NCBI GenBank assembly: GCA_051251595.1
Contig: JBPOFA010000002.1
Location: 124,001 to 188,000, forward strand
Origin: NORP110 sp051251595
GTDB taxonomy: Bacteria; Pseudomonadota; Alphaproteobacteria; Rhodobacterales; Rhodobacteraceae
Direction of reading: 5' to 3'
DNA: 64,000 bases
Shown here: positions 16,173 to 25,302 of the stretch, piece by piece
Numbering within the stretch: the first letter of the stretch is position 1
How the letters are laid out: the number at the start of each line of letters is the position of its first letter
The notes under the pieces: model-generated
Databases searched by the model: none
What the model was told of the DNA's origin: nothing
The model's input: the letters and a program-made list of their open reading frames with translations, nothing else
Translations under genes and position numbers: made by a program

Positions 16173-17346
16173 CGGCTTGATCCACCGCGGTTTCGAATTC
16201 AGAAATCAACAGATCGATGGCTTCAATGCCAACGGAAACCCGAAAGAATCCCTGCGACATGCCAAGCGCTTGGCGTTCAGCGTCGCTTAGGATGCGATGA
16301 GACGAACTGGCCGGGTGGGACAAGGTCGTGCCGATATCCCCCAATGTTGGGGCAAATGCGATGTTTGGCGCGGCCTGAACCAATCGGTTGGCCGCCGCGC
16401 GCCCGCCCTTGATCTCAAAACTCACCATGTTCCCGCCGCGCAGGCCCAGCAACACCGATGCGCGGTTGTGATCGGGGTGATCGCTTCGGGTCGGGTATAG
16501 GACCCGTTCGACATTGGGCATGTCCGCTAAGGCGGTTGCAAGATTTTGCGCGTTTTCCTCGGCGCGGTCATATCGCAGCTCAAAGGAATACAATCCGCGT
16601 TCTGCCAGCCAGCAATCAAAGGGGCTGGCCGTCAGCCCCATGGTGACAGCCGTGGCGTTGATTCGGGCCATATGGTCTGGGTCTTTGGCGACGACATAGC
16701 CCAAGGTCACATCTGAATGCCCGGCCAAGAGTTTGGTGACCGAATGCAGGACGATATCGGCGCCGTGGTCAAAGGGGCGAAACCCGCGCGGCGTGGTAAA
16801 AGTGTTGTCGACGACCAGCAAAATGCCGTTTACGGCCGCCAATTTTGCAAGACCTTGCATATCCGCAATCCGCAGCGTCGGATTAGAGACGACTTCAACC
16901 AAAATCATCTTTGTATTTGGCCGAAGCGCTGCGGCAAAAGCTGACGCATCCGTCGGGTCTGCCAATGTCGTTTCGATGCCCATACGCGGCAGTTCTTCGT
17001 TCATCAACCGCATGGACCTGCCATAGAGCTGATCCGCCCCCAAAATGTGATCGCCGGTCTGCAGCAGCGAAAACAACACGCTGGCCACGGCCGACATGCC
17101 AGAGCTGGTGATGATGCCGCCCGTGGCCCCCTCTAGCGCGTCGATCTTTTGCGCAAGAACCGAGGCATTTGGGTGCCCTTCGCGGGCATAGGTATAGCCC
17201 TCGGCCCGGCCTTCATAAATCGCGTCCAACTCATCCGGGCTACCAGACCGGTAGACAACGGATGGCTGCAGCGGCGTGCCGACAGCCCCCTCGGTGCCCG
17301 CAGGCCAAGGGCTGCGTCTGACGACGGAATGTGGCGGTTTGGACAT
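16165..17346 (-). CDS. Cys/Met metabolism PLP-dependent transsulfuration enzyme
   Basis: A 393-residue enzyme of the cystathionine gamma-synthase/gamma-lyase family. It shows YTYAREGHPN, the ITSSGMSAV phosphate-binding region, the VEVVSNPTLRIAD segment, VVDNTFTTP, and the PLP lysine (Lys205) in HSVTKLLAGHSDV. Near the end are TLGDIGTTLSHPASSSH and GFFRVSVGIE. It could be a cystathionine synthase or lyase, an O-acyl-homoserine sulfhydrylase, or a methionine lyase; the sequence alone does not decide, and no other methionine gene is adjacent. It follows the carbonic-anhydrase-like gene by 25 bases and may share the yicC-gmk transcript. Confidence 0.9.
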   Translation of the reverse strand: MSKPPHSVVRRSPWPAGTEGAVGTPLQPSVVYRSGSPDELDAIYEGRAEGYTYAREGHPNASVLAQKIDALEGATGGIITSSGMSAVASVLFSLLQTGDHILGADQLYGRSMRLMNEELPRMGIETTLADPTDASAFAAALRPNTKMILVEVVSNPTLRIADMQGLAKLAAVNGILLVVDNTFTTPRGFRPFDHGADIVLHSVTKLLAGHSDVTLGYVVAKDPDHMARINATAVTMGLTASPFDCWLAERGLYSFELRYDRAEENAQNLATALADMPNVERVLYPTRSDHPDHNRASVLLGLRGGNMVSFEIKGGRAAANRLVQAAPNIAFAPTLGDIGTTLSHPASSSHRILSDAERQALGMSQGFFRVSVGIEAIDLLISEFETAVDQAVI

Positions 17347-17371
17347 GGCGGCTCTTTCGGTGAATTTCGGT

Positions 17372-17905
17372 TCAGTCGTGGATGACTTTCAGGTCCGCCT
17401 TAAAGCGGCGTGCATTGGCCTGATAGTTTTCAGCAGAACGCAACAGCCCCGCAATCGCATCGTCATCCAAAGCGCGCACAACGCGCCCCGGCGCACCGAC
17501 AACCAAGGAGCCGTCCGGGATCTCTTTGCCTTCAGTGATCAACGCCCCTGCGCCGATCAGGCAGTTTCGACCAATCCGCGCACCGTTCAAAACCGTTGCG
17601 CCCATTCCGATCAGGCTTTGCTCGCCAATGGTGCAGCCGTGCAGCATGGCTTTATGCCCGATGGTGCAATTCGCCCCGATCGTCAGCGGATAGCCCATAT
17701 CCGTGTGCAACACGCTGTTTTCCTGAATGTTGCTGCCAGCGCCCACGCTGATCAGTTCGTTGTCGCCGCGCAATGTGGCCCCAAACCAGACAGAGGCCCC
17801 CTGCCCCAAGGCAATATCGCCAATCAGATTGGCATCCGGAGCAACCCAGAAGTCGCCATTTGCAGGAAATTTTGGGGCTCTGTCCCCGAGGGCAAAAATC
17901 GTCAT
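17372..17905 (-). CDS. Gamma-class carbonic anhydrase-like hexapeptide-repeat protein
   Basis: A 177-residue left-handed beta-helix protein with repeated hexapeptides (IGDIALG, IGANCTIGHKAM, IGEQSLIGMGATVLNGARIG). The three metal histidines of gamma-carbonic anhydrases are present as His67 (VLHTDMG), His84 and His89 (IGHKAMLHG), and RGD is seen at FGATLRGDNE. The group includes YrdA, PaaY and CaiE-type proteins, some with weak or no anhydrase activity, so the substrate is uncertain. It overlaps gmk by four bases (ATGA) and so is translated with it, and it precedes the PLP enzyme gene. Confidence 0.9.
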   Translation of the reverse strand: MTIFALGDRAPKFPANGDFWVAPDANLIGDIALGQGASVWFGATLRGDNELISVGAGSNIQENSVLHTDMGYPLTIGANCTIGHKAMLHGCTIGEQSLIGMGATVLNGARIGRNCLIGAGALITEGKEIPDGSLVVGAPGRVVRALDDDAIAGLLRSAENYQANARRFKADLKVIHD

Positions 17906-18543
17906 GTTCTTTCCTTAAATTCCTGATCCAGACCCCGGACGAATTCTGAAAGATCCGGCTGACGGTCGCGGCGCAAACGTTCTGTGGTTACAATCGTTCT
18001 GATTTCAGCTTCGACCTTGTCCAGGTCGTCATTGATCAAGACATAGTCATACTCGGCCCAATGTGAAATTTCCGATTGGCTTTTGTCCATGCGATCCGCG
18101 ATCACATTTGGGTCATCCTGTCCGCGATTGCGCAGGCGGCTTTCCAGCTCTGCGATGGACGGCGGAAGAATGAAAATCGAAACCGCATCCTTGCCCAGAT
18201 CAGAATTTCTGATCTGCTGGCCGCCCTGCCAGTCAATGTCAAACAAGGTGTCCTGCCCCTGGGCCATGGCCTGTTCGACGGGGCCCTTGGGCGATCCGTA
18301 AAAGTTGGTGAAAACCTCTGCATGTTCCAGCATTTCGCCGTTTTTCACCATGTTTTCAAATTCTTCCTTCGTGGAAAAAAAGTAGTCCTTGCCGTCAACT
18401 TCACCCTCTCTGGGGGCGCGTGTCGTGGCAGAGACCGAAAACCGGATCGTGGGATCCCAGGCGCGTAAACGGCGCGAGATGGTCGATTTCCCGGCCCCTG
18501 AGGGCGAGGAAATGATCAGCAACAGTCCACGTCTTTGTGTCAT
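17902..18543 (-). CDS. gmk: Guanylate kinase
   Basis: Converts GMP and ATP to GDP and ADP; essential in nucleotide metabolism. The 213-residue protein has the P-loop SPSGAGKS (13-20), the GMP-binding region FSVSATTRAPREGEVDGKDY, FENMVKNGEMLEHAEVF, and VLINDDLDKVEAEI in the C-terminal part. It lies three bases after yicC, a pairing seen in many Proteobacteria, and overlaps the next gene by four bases. Confidence 0.97.
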   Translation of the reverse strand: MTQRRGLLLIISSPSGAGKSTISRRLRAWDPTIRFSVSATTRAPREGEVDGKDYFFSTKEEFENMVKNGEMLEHAEVFTNFYGSPKGPVEQAMAQGQDTLFDIDWQGGQQIRNSDLGKDAVSIFILPPSIAELESRLRNRGQDDPNVIADRMDKSQSEISHWAEYDYVLINDDLDKVEAEIRTIVTTERLRRDRQPDLSEFVRGLDQEFKERT

Positions 18544-18546
18544 TGC

Positions 18547-19437
18547 TTACTCCACATTCTGAACTTGCTCGCGCATCTGGTCGATGACAGCCTTCAGATC
18601 CAGACCAATTCTGGTCAGCTCTGATGATTGAGATTTAGAGCATAAGGTATTGGCTTCGCGGTTAAATTCCTGACTGAGGAAGTCGAGCTTGCGTCCCACG
18701 GGCCCCTCCAGCGCCAGCAGATCGCGGGCGGCTTGCACATGGCCGCGCAGGCGGTCGATTTCCTCTGTCACGTCGCTTTTGACGGCCAAAATCGCCAGCT
18801 CTTGTGCGACGCGATCTGGATCAGCGCCGTCGGTGTTTTCCAGAACCCGGGCAAGGTTTTCCCGCAGGGTTTGGGCGACTTGGTCGCGCCGTGCAAGGGC
18901 GGCTGTGTTGGCGGCTGTTGTCAGCTCTTCGATCTGGTCCAGCTGGGCGCTGAGAACACCGGCCAGCGCCTGTCCTTCGGCGGCGCGCATCGCGTTGAAG
19001 CCTTGCAAGAGTTCAGGCAGTTGTTCGGTCAAAGCTTTCGCCAAGCCGGCTGTGTCCTGATCTGCGGACTTGGTCGCGACAACACCACGCAATGTCAGTA
19101 TATTAGCGGCGTTAATTGGTGTGAATGCAACGCCTTTTTCCTGCGCCGTGAACTCAATTTCTGCGATCATATTCAAGGCCCGGTCCAAGGCCGCTGCGTC
19201 GATTTCTTCGACATTGTCACCAGCGTCTGCCTGTACCTTAAGGGCAAGGCTGATATTGCCCCTCGCCGCGCTGTTTTGAATGATCTGGCGCAGCTTTGGT
19301 TCCAGCCCTTCGATCCAATCCGGCACGCGCATCCGAATGTCCAACCCACGTGCGTTCACAGAGCGGATATCCCAAGCCCATGTAAAGCCTTGGGTTTCGC
19401 CTTTTAGCGCGGCAAATCCTGTCATCGAGTTAGTCAT
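18547..19437 (-). CDS. yicC: YicC family protein (endoribonuclease type)
   Basis: A 296-residue member of the YicC-like family. The N-terminus NSMTGFAALKG and SVNARGLDIRMRVPDW are family hallmarks, and the C-terminal DUF1732 region shows GPVGRKLDFLSQEFNREANTLCSKSQ. E. coli YicC is an endoribonuclease acting on some small RNAs; that role is known from the family and not visible here. It is the first gene of the yicC-gmk-carbonic-anhydrase run. Two TTAA-N7-GTAA motifs similar to CtrA boxes lie in the divergent region upstream. Confidence 0.92.
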   Translation of the reverse strand: MTNSMTGFAALKGETQGFTWAWDIRSVNARGLDIRMRVPDWIEGLEPKLRQIIQNSAARGNISLALKVQADAGDNVEEIDAAALDRALNMIAEIEFTAQEKGVAFTPINAANILTLRGVVATKSADQDTAGLAKALTEQLPELLQGFNAMRAAEGQALAGVLSAQLDQIEELTTAANTAALARRDQVAQTLRENLARVLENTDGADPDRVAQELAILAVKSDVTEEIDRLRGHVQAARDLLALEGPVGRKLDFLSQEFNREANTLCSKSQSSELTRIGLDLKAVIDQMREQVQNVE

Positions 19438-19442
19438 CTAGA

Positions 19443-19457
19443 TTAACCATTTAGTAA
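19443..19457. promoter_or_regulatory. CtrA-box-like motif 1
   Basis: TTAACCATTTAGTAA fits TTAA-N7-TTAA with one mismatch, and its left half, TTAACCAT, is the classical CtrA half-site. It lies six bases upstream of the yicC start and 128 before the divergent PAS gene. Confidence 0.4.
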
Positions 19458-19492
19458 TTTTTGACCTCGCAATTGGCTGGGCATGTGGCATG

Positions 19493-19507
19493 TTAAGGAA
19501 CGCGTAA
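19493..19507. promoter_or_regulatory. CtrA-box-like motif 2
   Basis: TTAAGGAACGCGTAA has the same TTAA-N7-GTAA form as the motif 50 bases to its left. It lacks the CC after the first half, so it is the weaker of the two. Confidence 0.3.
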
Positions 19508-19584
19508 GCATTCGCAATAACGGTTATCAGACGGTTGATGTCAGGACAATGTCCGCACAGCGCGTCCACATGTATAGGTGATTA

Positions 19585-20250
19585 ATGTTGAACGGGAAAT
19601 CGACCAAACCGAACGTCGTGTCATTGGATTTTCGGAATGAAAACAATCTCTTCCCCGCCTTTATGCAGGTGCAGGCCTATTGGACAGCGCTGGCCGAAGG
19701 CGGAACCATTCCGTTGCGTCGCGACATTGACCCACGCGGCATAGAGGATTGTCTGGAATACGCGTTTATCCTTGAACGTATCGCGCCCGGTGTCGCCCGG
19801 TTTCGCGTCGCGGGCCGTCATATGAGCGATCTTATGGGGCTGGATGTGCACGGTATGCCTTTGTCGGCAATGTTTGAACCGGCGGCGCGTCAGGGGCTTG
19901 GTGATCTGGTAGAGGCGACATGCGCCCAGTTCAATTGCGTCACTGCGAAACTTGATGCGCCGGGCCAAATCGGGCGGGCACCTTTGTCGGCGCGGATGTT
20001 CATGGCGCCGCTGAAAAGTGATCTGGGACGGGTCGATCGGATCCTGGGCTGTCTTCAATCGCAGGGCCGTATCGGGCGTCATCCGCGTCGTTTCACAATT
20101 TCAGGCGTAAATACAACGCTTTGCGACGATTTCCTTGTCCCGGTCAAAGGCGAAACACTTCAGGTTCAGCACGTGGAACCGGTGCCGCCCCAAACAACAA
20201 AGCCGGGCGCGAAGGGCCCGGCTTTGCGTCTTGTTTCGAACAATGGCTGA
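19585..20250 (+). CDS. PAS domain-containing protein (PAS_5 type)
   Basis: A 221-residue soluble protein. The middle (about 28-150) looks like the PAS_5 fold common in alphaproteobacteria: a helix, MQVQAYWTALAEGGTIPLRRDIDPRGIEDCLEYAFIL, whose first and second parts are visible as conserved blocks, then GVARFRVAGRHMSDLMGLDVHG and PLSAMF. No kinase, cyclase or DNA-binding domain follows; the tail is a linker rich in Pro and Gln. Its function is unknown; such proteins may be partners in cell-cycle or stress signalling. Two CtrA-like motifs lie upstream. A terminator-type hairpin is encoded inside its last codons. Confidence 0.8.
   Translation: MLNGKSTKPNVVSLDFRNENNLFPAFMQVQAYWTALAEGGTIPLRRDIDPRGIEDCLEYAFILERIAPGVARFRVAGRHMSDLMGLDVHGMPLSAMFEPAARQGLGDLVEATCAQFNCVTAKLDAPGQIGRAPLSARMFMAPLKSDLGRVDRILGCLQSQGRIGRHPRRFTISGVNTTLCDDFLVPVKGETLQVQHVEPVPPQTTKPGAKGPALRLVSNNG
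20199..20225 (+). terminator. Hairpin inside the 3' end of the PAS gene
   Basis: A perfect 10-bp stem, AAAGCCGGGC and its complement, with a 7-base loop lies within the last codons of the PAS gene, 26 bases before its stop. The convergent DAHP synthase gene ends directly after the stop, so this stem may end or protect transcripts from both sides. Confidence 0.45.
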
Positions 20251-21624
20251 CTAGACAGCCGCTGCTTTGCGTTCGCCGTTTGCCCGACGTGCTGCCAGTT
20301 CTTCGGCCACAAGGAAGGCAAGTTCCAGGGATTGGCTGGCGTTCAAGCGTGGGTCACATGCTGTGTGATAGCGATCTGACAGGTTCTCATCTGTGACAGC
20401 GCGCACGCCGCCGGTGCATTCGGTCACGTCACGGCCCGTCATTTCAAAATGCACGCCGCCCGGGATCGTTCCTTCGGCGTTGTGGATGCCAAAGAATTCA
20501 CGAACCTCGCGCAGAACCGATTCAAACGGACGCGTTTTATAGCCAGAGGATGATTTGATCGTATTCCCGTGCATCGGATCACACGTCCACAGCACGTTTG
20601 CGCCCTCTTCTTCGACGGCACGGATCAGACGAGGCAGATGCTCTGCCACATTGCCAGCGCCAAAACGTGCGATCAGCGTCAAACGGCCCGCTTCGTTTTC
20701 CGGGTTCAGCGAGTGCATCAATGACTTCAGGTGACCTGTTGTCATGGATGGCCCGCATTTCAGACCGATCGGGTTCTGAACGCCCCTGCAGAATTCCACA
20801 TGCGCGCCCTCCGGCTGACGGGTGCGATCGCCGATCCAGATCATATGGCCAGAGCCGGCAATCGGCAGACCAGAGGTGGAATCAACACGGCACAGCGCCT
20901 CTTCATATTCCAGCAGCAACGCCTCGTGGCTGGTGTAGACATCGACGGATTGCAGCGTATGGGCCGCATCCTCTGTCACGCCAGCGGCCTGCATGAAATC
21001 AAGCGTGTCGGAAATCCGGTTCGCCATGTCGCGGTATTTCTTGGCTTCGTCCTGATCGGTAAAACCAAGCGTCCAGGCGTGGACCTGATGCACGTTGGCG
21101 TAACCGCCTTTGCTGAAAGCACGCAACAGGTTCAGCGTGGCGGCTGCCTGTGTGTAGGCCTGCAGCATCCGCTGTGGATCGGGCACACGAGAGGCCTCGT
21201 CAAAGTCGAAACCGTTGATGATGTCACCGCGGTAGCTGGGCAGCTCCACGCCGTTGACCACCTCGGTCGGGGCCGAGCGGGGTTTCGCAAACTGACCTGC
21301 CATACGGCCCAGTTTGATGATCGGAACCTTCGCGCCATAGGTCAGCACCATTGCCATTTGCAGCATGACTTTAAACGTGTCGCGAATATTGTCTGCGGAA
21401 AACTCGGAAAAGCTTTCGGCGCAATCCCCACCTTGCAGCAAAAACGCCTCTCCTCGGGCGGCTTTGCCCAGTTGCGTGCGCAGACTGCGCGCCTCTCCGG
21501 CAAAGACAAGCGGTGGATATTTAGCAAGCTGTGCTTCTACAGAAGTCAGCGCGTCATTATCCAAATACTCAGGCATCTGGATCCTTGGCTTGTTGCGCCA
21601 CCCAGATTTTACCCAATCAGTCAT
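20251..21624 (-). CDS. 3-deoxy-7-phosphoheptulonate synthase, class II
   Basis: First enzyme of the shikimate pathway: condenses phosphoenolpyruvate with erythrose 4-phosphate to DAHP. The 457-residue protein is a plant-type class II enzyme, unrelated in length to the 350-residue class I AroF/G/H. Motifs include KYPPLVFAGEARSLRTQLG, LLQGGDCAESFSEF, GRMAGQFAKPRS, FVKCGP-like IGLKCGPSMTTGHL, and CDPMHGNT. The start is the ATG at 21624, with GGAG eight bases upstream; the ORF stays open a further 68 codons without conserved sequence. It is divergent from the GlxA-type regulator. Confidence 0.94.
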   Translation of the reverse strand: MTDWVKSGWRNKPRIQMPEYLDNDALTSVEAQLAKYPPLVFAGEARSLRTQLGKAARGEAFLLQGGDCAESFSEFSADNIRDTFKVMLQMAMVLTYGAKVPIIKLGRMAGQFAKPRSAPTEVVNGVELPSYRGDIINGFDFDEASRVPDPQRMLQAYTQAAATLNLLRAFSKGGYANVHQVHAWTLGFTDQDEAKKYRDMANRISDTLDFMQAAGVTEDAAHTLQSVDVYTSHEALLLEYEEALCRVDSTSGLPIAGSGHMIWIGDRTRQPEGAHVEFCRGVQNPIGLKCGPSMTTGHLKSLMHSLNPENEAGRLTLIARFGAGNVAEHLPRLIRAVEEEGANVLWTCDPMHGNTIKSSSGYKTRPFESVLREVREFFGIHNAEGTIPGGVHFEMTGRDVTECTGGVRAVTDENLSDRYHTACDPRLNASQSLELAFLVAEELAARRANGERKAAAV

Positions 21625-21812
21625 TGTCTTTGCTCCAAAATAAAAAAATGTAGGGATGCTTATAGGCGAGTCACTACGGCGCTGCAAACGCTGAAAACCG
21701 CAAATAATCATGGCATTTGCACGATTCAATATCAGACGTGACCGTCGCGGACACTTGAACCGGCCTTGGAAAACTGTTTCGGTACCGCTGAACAGATTGC
21801 AACACGTCAGGG

Positions 21813-22814
21813 ATGTCCGTGGAAACACATGCTACACAGTCCAATACTTCGGTACAGTTGCAGCGCTATGTGTTTGTTTTGCTTGATCAGTTTTCGATGT
21901 TGCCCTTTGCCGGCGCGATAGAGAGTTTGCGCATTGCCAACAGGTCTGCGCCAGCCCCGATCTATGACTGGATCCTTTTGGGCGAAGGGGGAGAGTCGGC
22001 GGCCTGTTCCAACGGAACCAAATTTGCGCTGGATCATGATCTTATCGACACCCGGCGTGGGGATACGATTGTGGTGTGCGGCGGGCTTAATGTTGCCAAT
22101 GCTTCCAGTAAAAAAATTATGAATTGGCTGCGACGAGAGGCGCGGCGCGGGCCGCCAATCGCAGGGCTGTGCACGGCCGCGCATACATTGGCGCTTGCCG
22201 GGTTGCTGGACGGAAAACGCGCAACCATTCACTGGGAAAACCAGGACAGTTTTGCAGAGGCCTTCCCAGAGGTCGATCTGACGAAATCGGTGTTCACGAT
22301 TGATGGCAATCGGATGACCTCTGCGGGGGGGACGTCTTCGATTGATCTGATGCTTAAATTGCTGGCCGAGGATCAGGGCGAAGATTTGGCCAACAGCGTG
22401 GCCGATCAGATGATCTATTCCTCGATCAGAACCGATCAGGACACACAGCGTTTGTCTGTGCCGACCCGCATTGGCGTACGGCACCCAAAGCTGTCCACGG
22501 TCATCCAGATCATGGAACAAAACATCGAAGACCCGATCAGCCCTTCTGTTCTTGCCACGGATGTCGGCATGTCGACGCGGCAGCTGGAACGGCTGTTCCG
22601 CCGCTATCTGAACCGGTCGCCCAAGCGGTACTATATGGAACTGCGCCTGCAAAAGGCGCGGAACCTTTTAATGCAAACGGATATGAGCGTTATCAATGTG
22701 GCGCTTGCCTGTGGCTTTGCCTCACCGTCGCATTTTTCGAAATGCTATCGTTCCCATTATCAAACGACCCCCTACCGAGAGCGTGGCGCCCATGCGGCGC
22801 GGGTTTCAGGGTAA
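21813..22814 (+). CDS. GlxA family transcriptional regulator (DJ-1/PfpI-AraC)
   Basis: A 333-residue regulator with an N-terminal class I glutamine-amidotransferase-like (DJ-1/PfpI) domain (about 18-200, with the nucleophile-elbow-like IAGLCTAAHTLALAG) and a C-terminal AraC HTH domain (LATDVGMSTRQLERLFRRYL ... VALACGFASPSHFSKCYR). Relatives such as GbdR and CdhR respond to glycine betaine, carnitine or arginine. The effector is not evident here because the neighbours are unrelated. The listed ATG has a ribosome site that is too close; a GTG two codons later (21819) has AGGGA at five bases and may be the true start. Confidence 0.9.
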   Translation: MSVETHATQSNTSVQLQRYVFVLLDQFSMLPFAGAIESLRIANRSAPAPIYDWILLGEGGESAACSNGTKFALDHDLIDTRRGDTIVVCGGLNVANASSKKIMNWLRREARRGPPIAGLCTAAHTLALAGLLDGKRATIHWENQDSFAEAFPEVDLTKSVFTIDGNRMTSAGGTSSIDLMLKLLAEDQGEDLANSVADQMIYSSIRTDQDTQRLSVPTRIGVRHPKLSTVIQIMEQNIEDPISPSVLATDVGMSTRQLERLFRRYLNRSPKRYYMELRLQKARNLLMQTDMSVINVALACGFASPSHFSKCYRSHYQTTPYRERGAHAARVSG

Positions 22815-22831
22815 AAGGGTTGGGGCGACGA

Positions 22832-23944
22832 TCAGCCGGGGCTGAGACGCAGAACAGCGCCTTTGCCGACGCTCAAGATCCAGATTGATCCGTCTGGGGC
22901 CTCTTTGACGTCGCGGACGCGTTCGGTGCGCGGCGATGACAGCTTTTCTTCTTGCCAGCCCGCATCCGGATCAAGCCGGGACAGATAGTCAAACTTGAGC
23001 GACCCGACAAAGAAATCTCCGCGCCAGTCAGGCCAGAGTTTCCCCGAATAGACCAGCAGCCCGGATGGCGCGATGGACGGATCCCAGTAATGAAGGGGTT
23101 GTTCCATTCCCGGTTTCTTGGTGCCTTCGCCAATCTTAAAGCCGCTATAGTGACGCCCATAGGAAATAACCGGCCAGCCATAGTTGCGCCCTGGGTCTAT
23201 CCGATTGATTTCATCACCGCCCCGCGCGCCATGTTCGGACACCCAAAGCTGCCCGTCGAGATCAAGTGCGGCGCCCTGTGGGTTGCGATGCCCGTAGGAC
23301 CAGATTTCGGGCAGCGCCCCATCCTTGTCGATGAAGGGGTTTCCAGCTGGTATGCTGCCATCACGGTTCACGCGCACGATAGAGCCATTGTGACGGCTGA
23401 GGTCTTGGGCTGCGTCGCGGTCTCCACGTTCTCCCAGGGTCAGAAACACGGTTCCATCGCGCCCTTCTATAATGCGCCCCCCAAAATGACGCCCGCCAGA
23501 GCCGTCGGTTTTCATTTCAAAGATGCGGCGCAGATTGTCCAGCCGCGTCCCGTCTTGTGACAGGGTTCCCACGGCCAGGGCGGTTCCGGACCCGCCGGAC
23601 ATCTTTTGCGCATAGCTCAGGAAAATGTCCCGGCTGGTGGCAAAATCACGGGGAACCATAACATCCAGCAAGCCACCCTGCCCGTCTTCGTAGATGTCTG
23701 GCACGCCAGAGACGGATTGAGTCTGTCCGTCTTTTGAATGGACCAAACGGCCGCCTCTTTCAGTGACCAAAAAAGCGCCGTCGGGCAGAAATCCAAGCCC
23801 CCAGGGTTCGTCCAACCCGTCGAGAATCACTTCCACGCGCACCGAGCCGGCAGAGCTGTCGATGGATTGCGCCGTTGCCGGGCCGATCGAAAGCGCCAAT
23901 GCTGCGACTAATGCTATGCATTTAATACATTTTTTTACCACCAT
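22832..23944 (-). CDS. Soluble PQQ-dependent sugar dehydrogenase (aldose type)
   Basis: A 370-residue secreted beta-propeller oxidoreductase of the GDH-B/YliI (Asd) family. The N-terminus has a signal peptide ending near PATAQS (about residue 26). Family motifs: LDGLDEPWGLGFLPDGAFLVTERGG in two blocks, GGRHFGGRIIEGRDGTVFLTLGERG, YGHRNPQGAALD, and GLWVSEHGARGGDEINR-like LWVSEHGARGGDEIN, with NYGWPVISYGRHYSG. These enzymes oxidise aldoses in the periplasm with PQQ. No PQQ biosynthesis genes are in the window. The gene ends close to the convergent regulator gene. Confidence 0.88.
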   Translation of the reverse strand: MVVKKCIKCIALVAALALSIGPATAQSIDSSAGSVRVEVILDGLDEPWGLGFLPDGAFLVTERGGRLVHSKDGQTQSVSGVPDIYEDGQGGLLDVMVPRDFATSRDIFLSYAQKMSGGSGTALAVGTLSQDGTRLDNLRRIFEMKTDGSGGRHFGGRIIEGRDGTVFLTLGERGDRDAAQDLSRHNGSIVRVNRDGSIPAGNPFIDKDGALPEIWSYGHRNPQGAALDLDGQLWVSEHGARGGDEINRIDPGRNYGWPVISYGRHYSGFKIGEGTKKPGMEQPLHYWDPSIAPSGLLVYSGKLWPDWRGDFFVGSLKFDYLSRLDPDAGWQEEKLSSPRTERVRDVKEAPDGSIWILSVGKGAVLRLSPG

Positions 23945-24097
23945 GGGTGGAATCTAGCCTAATTCTGGGGCGCGACCAGAAAATTTTCTGTGATCACGGT
24001 AATTTCCCTTGCGTAAGAAACAATCTGTCTGCTTCACTTTTAGGCAACGACCCACTAGGGTTCCGGATTAATATTAAAAAAACATGGGAGACTACGA

Positions 24098-25282
24098 ATG
24101 AAAAAACTGCTTTTGGCGACAACGGCATCTGCACTTATGGCCGGTGCCGTATCCGCCGAAGACGTAAAGCTGGGTGTGCTGTTTGGTTTCACCGGGCCGA
24201 TTGAATCGCTGACCGGCAACATGGCCGCGGGGGTTGATCTGGCCATCGAAGAAGTCAACGCATCTGGTTTGTTTCTTGACGGTTCAACCGTCAGTGCAGT
24301 TCGCGCCGACACAGGTTGCGTCGACAACGCCTTGTCCACATCCAACGGCGATCGCCTGATCAATGCTGAAGGCATTTCTGGTATTGTCGGTGGCGATTGT
24401 TCCGGCGTTACTGGTGCGATCCTTTCCAACGTGGCCATCCCAAATGGCATGGTGATGATTTCACCATCCGCCACATCACCCGCCCTTACCACTGTCGAAG
24501 ACCAGGGCCTTTTCTTCCGCACGTCACCATCTGACGCGCGTGAAGGCCAGGTGATGAGCGATATCCTGATGGAACGTGGCTTCAAATCCGTTGCGCTGAC
24601 TTACACCAACAACGACTATGGTAAAGGTTTGGCTGACGCATTTGCTTCTGCATATGAAGCAGCTGGCGGCACGATCACAATCAACGCAAGCCACGAAGAC
24701 GGCAAAGCAGACTATTCTGCTGAAGTTGGTGCATTGGCTTCTGCTGGTGGCGACATTCTGGTTGTTGCTGGCTACCTTGACCAAGGTGGTCTGGGCATCA
24801 TCCAAGGGTCCTTGGACAGTGGCGCATTTGATCAATTCGTTCTTCCGGGCGGCATGATCGGTGACTCAATCACTGACAACCTGGGCACGGATCTGGACGG
24901 ATCCTTTGGTCAGATCGCTGGCTCTGGTTCAGATGGTGCAAAATCCATGGCTGAAATGGCAGAAGCAAAAGGCTTTGACGGGACATCCCCTTATACGCCT
25001 GAATCATACGACGCTGCGGCGTTGTTCATGCTGGCCATGCAAGCTGCAGGGTCCACAAACCCGGCAGACTATCAGTCGAAGGTCCTAGAGGTTGCGAACG
25101 CACCGGGTGAAAAGATCTACCCTGGCGAATTGGCGAAAGCTCTGCAGATCCTCGCCGATGGTGGCGAAGTGGACTATTCCGGCGCGTCTGACGTTGAACT
25201 TATCGGACCGGGCGAAAGCGCGGGATCTTACCGTGAGATCGAAGTCAAGGACGGCAAGATGGAAACGGTACGTTACCGCTAA
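24098..25282 (+). CDS. Liv-type ABC transporter substrate-binding protein
   Basis: Periplasmic binding protein of the branched-chain amino acid/amide family (Peripla_BP_6). The 394-residue precursor has a signal peptide with cleavage after AVSA (residue 20), then VKLGVLFGFTGPIESLTG, GDCSGVTGAILSNVAIPNGM and TYTNNDYGKGLADAF, which are standard for LivJ-like folds. The composition is rich in Ser, Thr and Gly. A strong terminator separates it from the ATPase and permease genes, as is common where the binding protein is made in excess. The ligand cannot be assigned. Confidence 0.9.
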   Translation: MKKLLLATTASALMAGAVSAEDVKLGVLFGFTGPIESLTGNMAAGVDLAIEEVNASGLFLDGSTVSAVRADTGCVDNALSTSNGDRLINAEGISGIVGGDCSGVTGAILSNVAIPNGMVMISPSATSPALTTVEDQGLFFRTSPSDAREGQVMSDILMERGFKSVALTYTNNDYGKGLADAFASAYEAAGGTITINASHEDGKADYSAEVGALASAGGDILVVAGYLDQGGLGIIQGSLDSGAFDQFVLPGGMIGDSITDNLGTDLDGSFGQIAGSGSDGAKSMAEMAEAKGFDGTSPYTPESYDAAALFMLAMQAAGSTNPADYQSKVLEVANAPGEKIYPGELAKALQILADGGEVDYSGASDVELIGPGESAGSYREIEVKDGKMETVRYR

Positions 25283-25302
25283 GATCTGAAGACTTGAACA
25301 GG

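Noticed and set aside
17347..17371. SAM or other riboswitch ahead of the transsulfuration enzyme gene
   Set aside because: Only 25 bases separate it from the upstream coding region, too short for a riboswitch.
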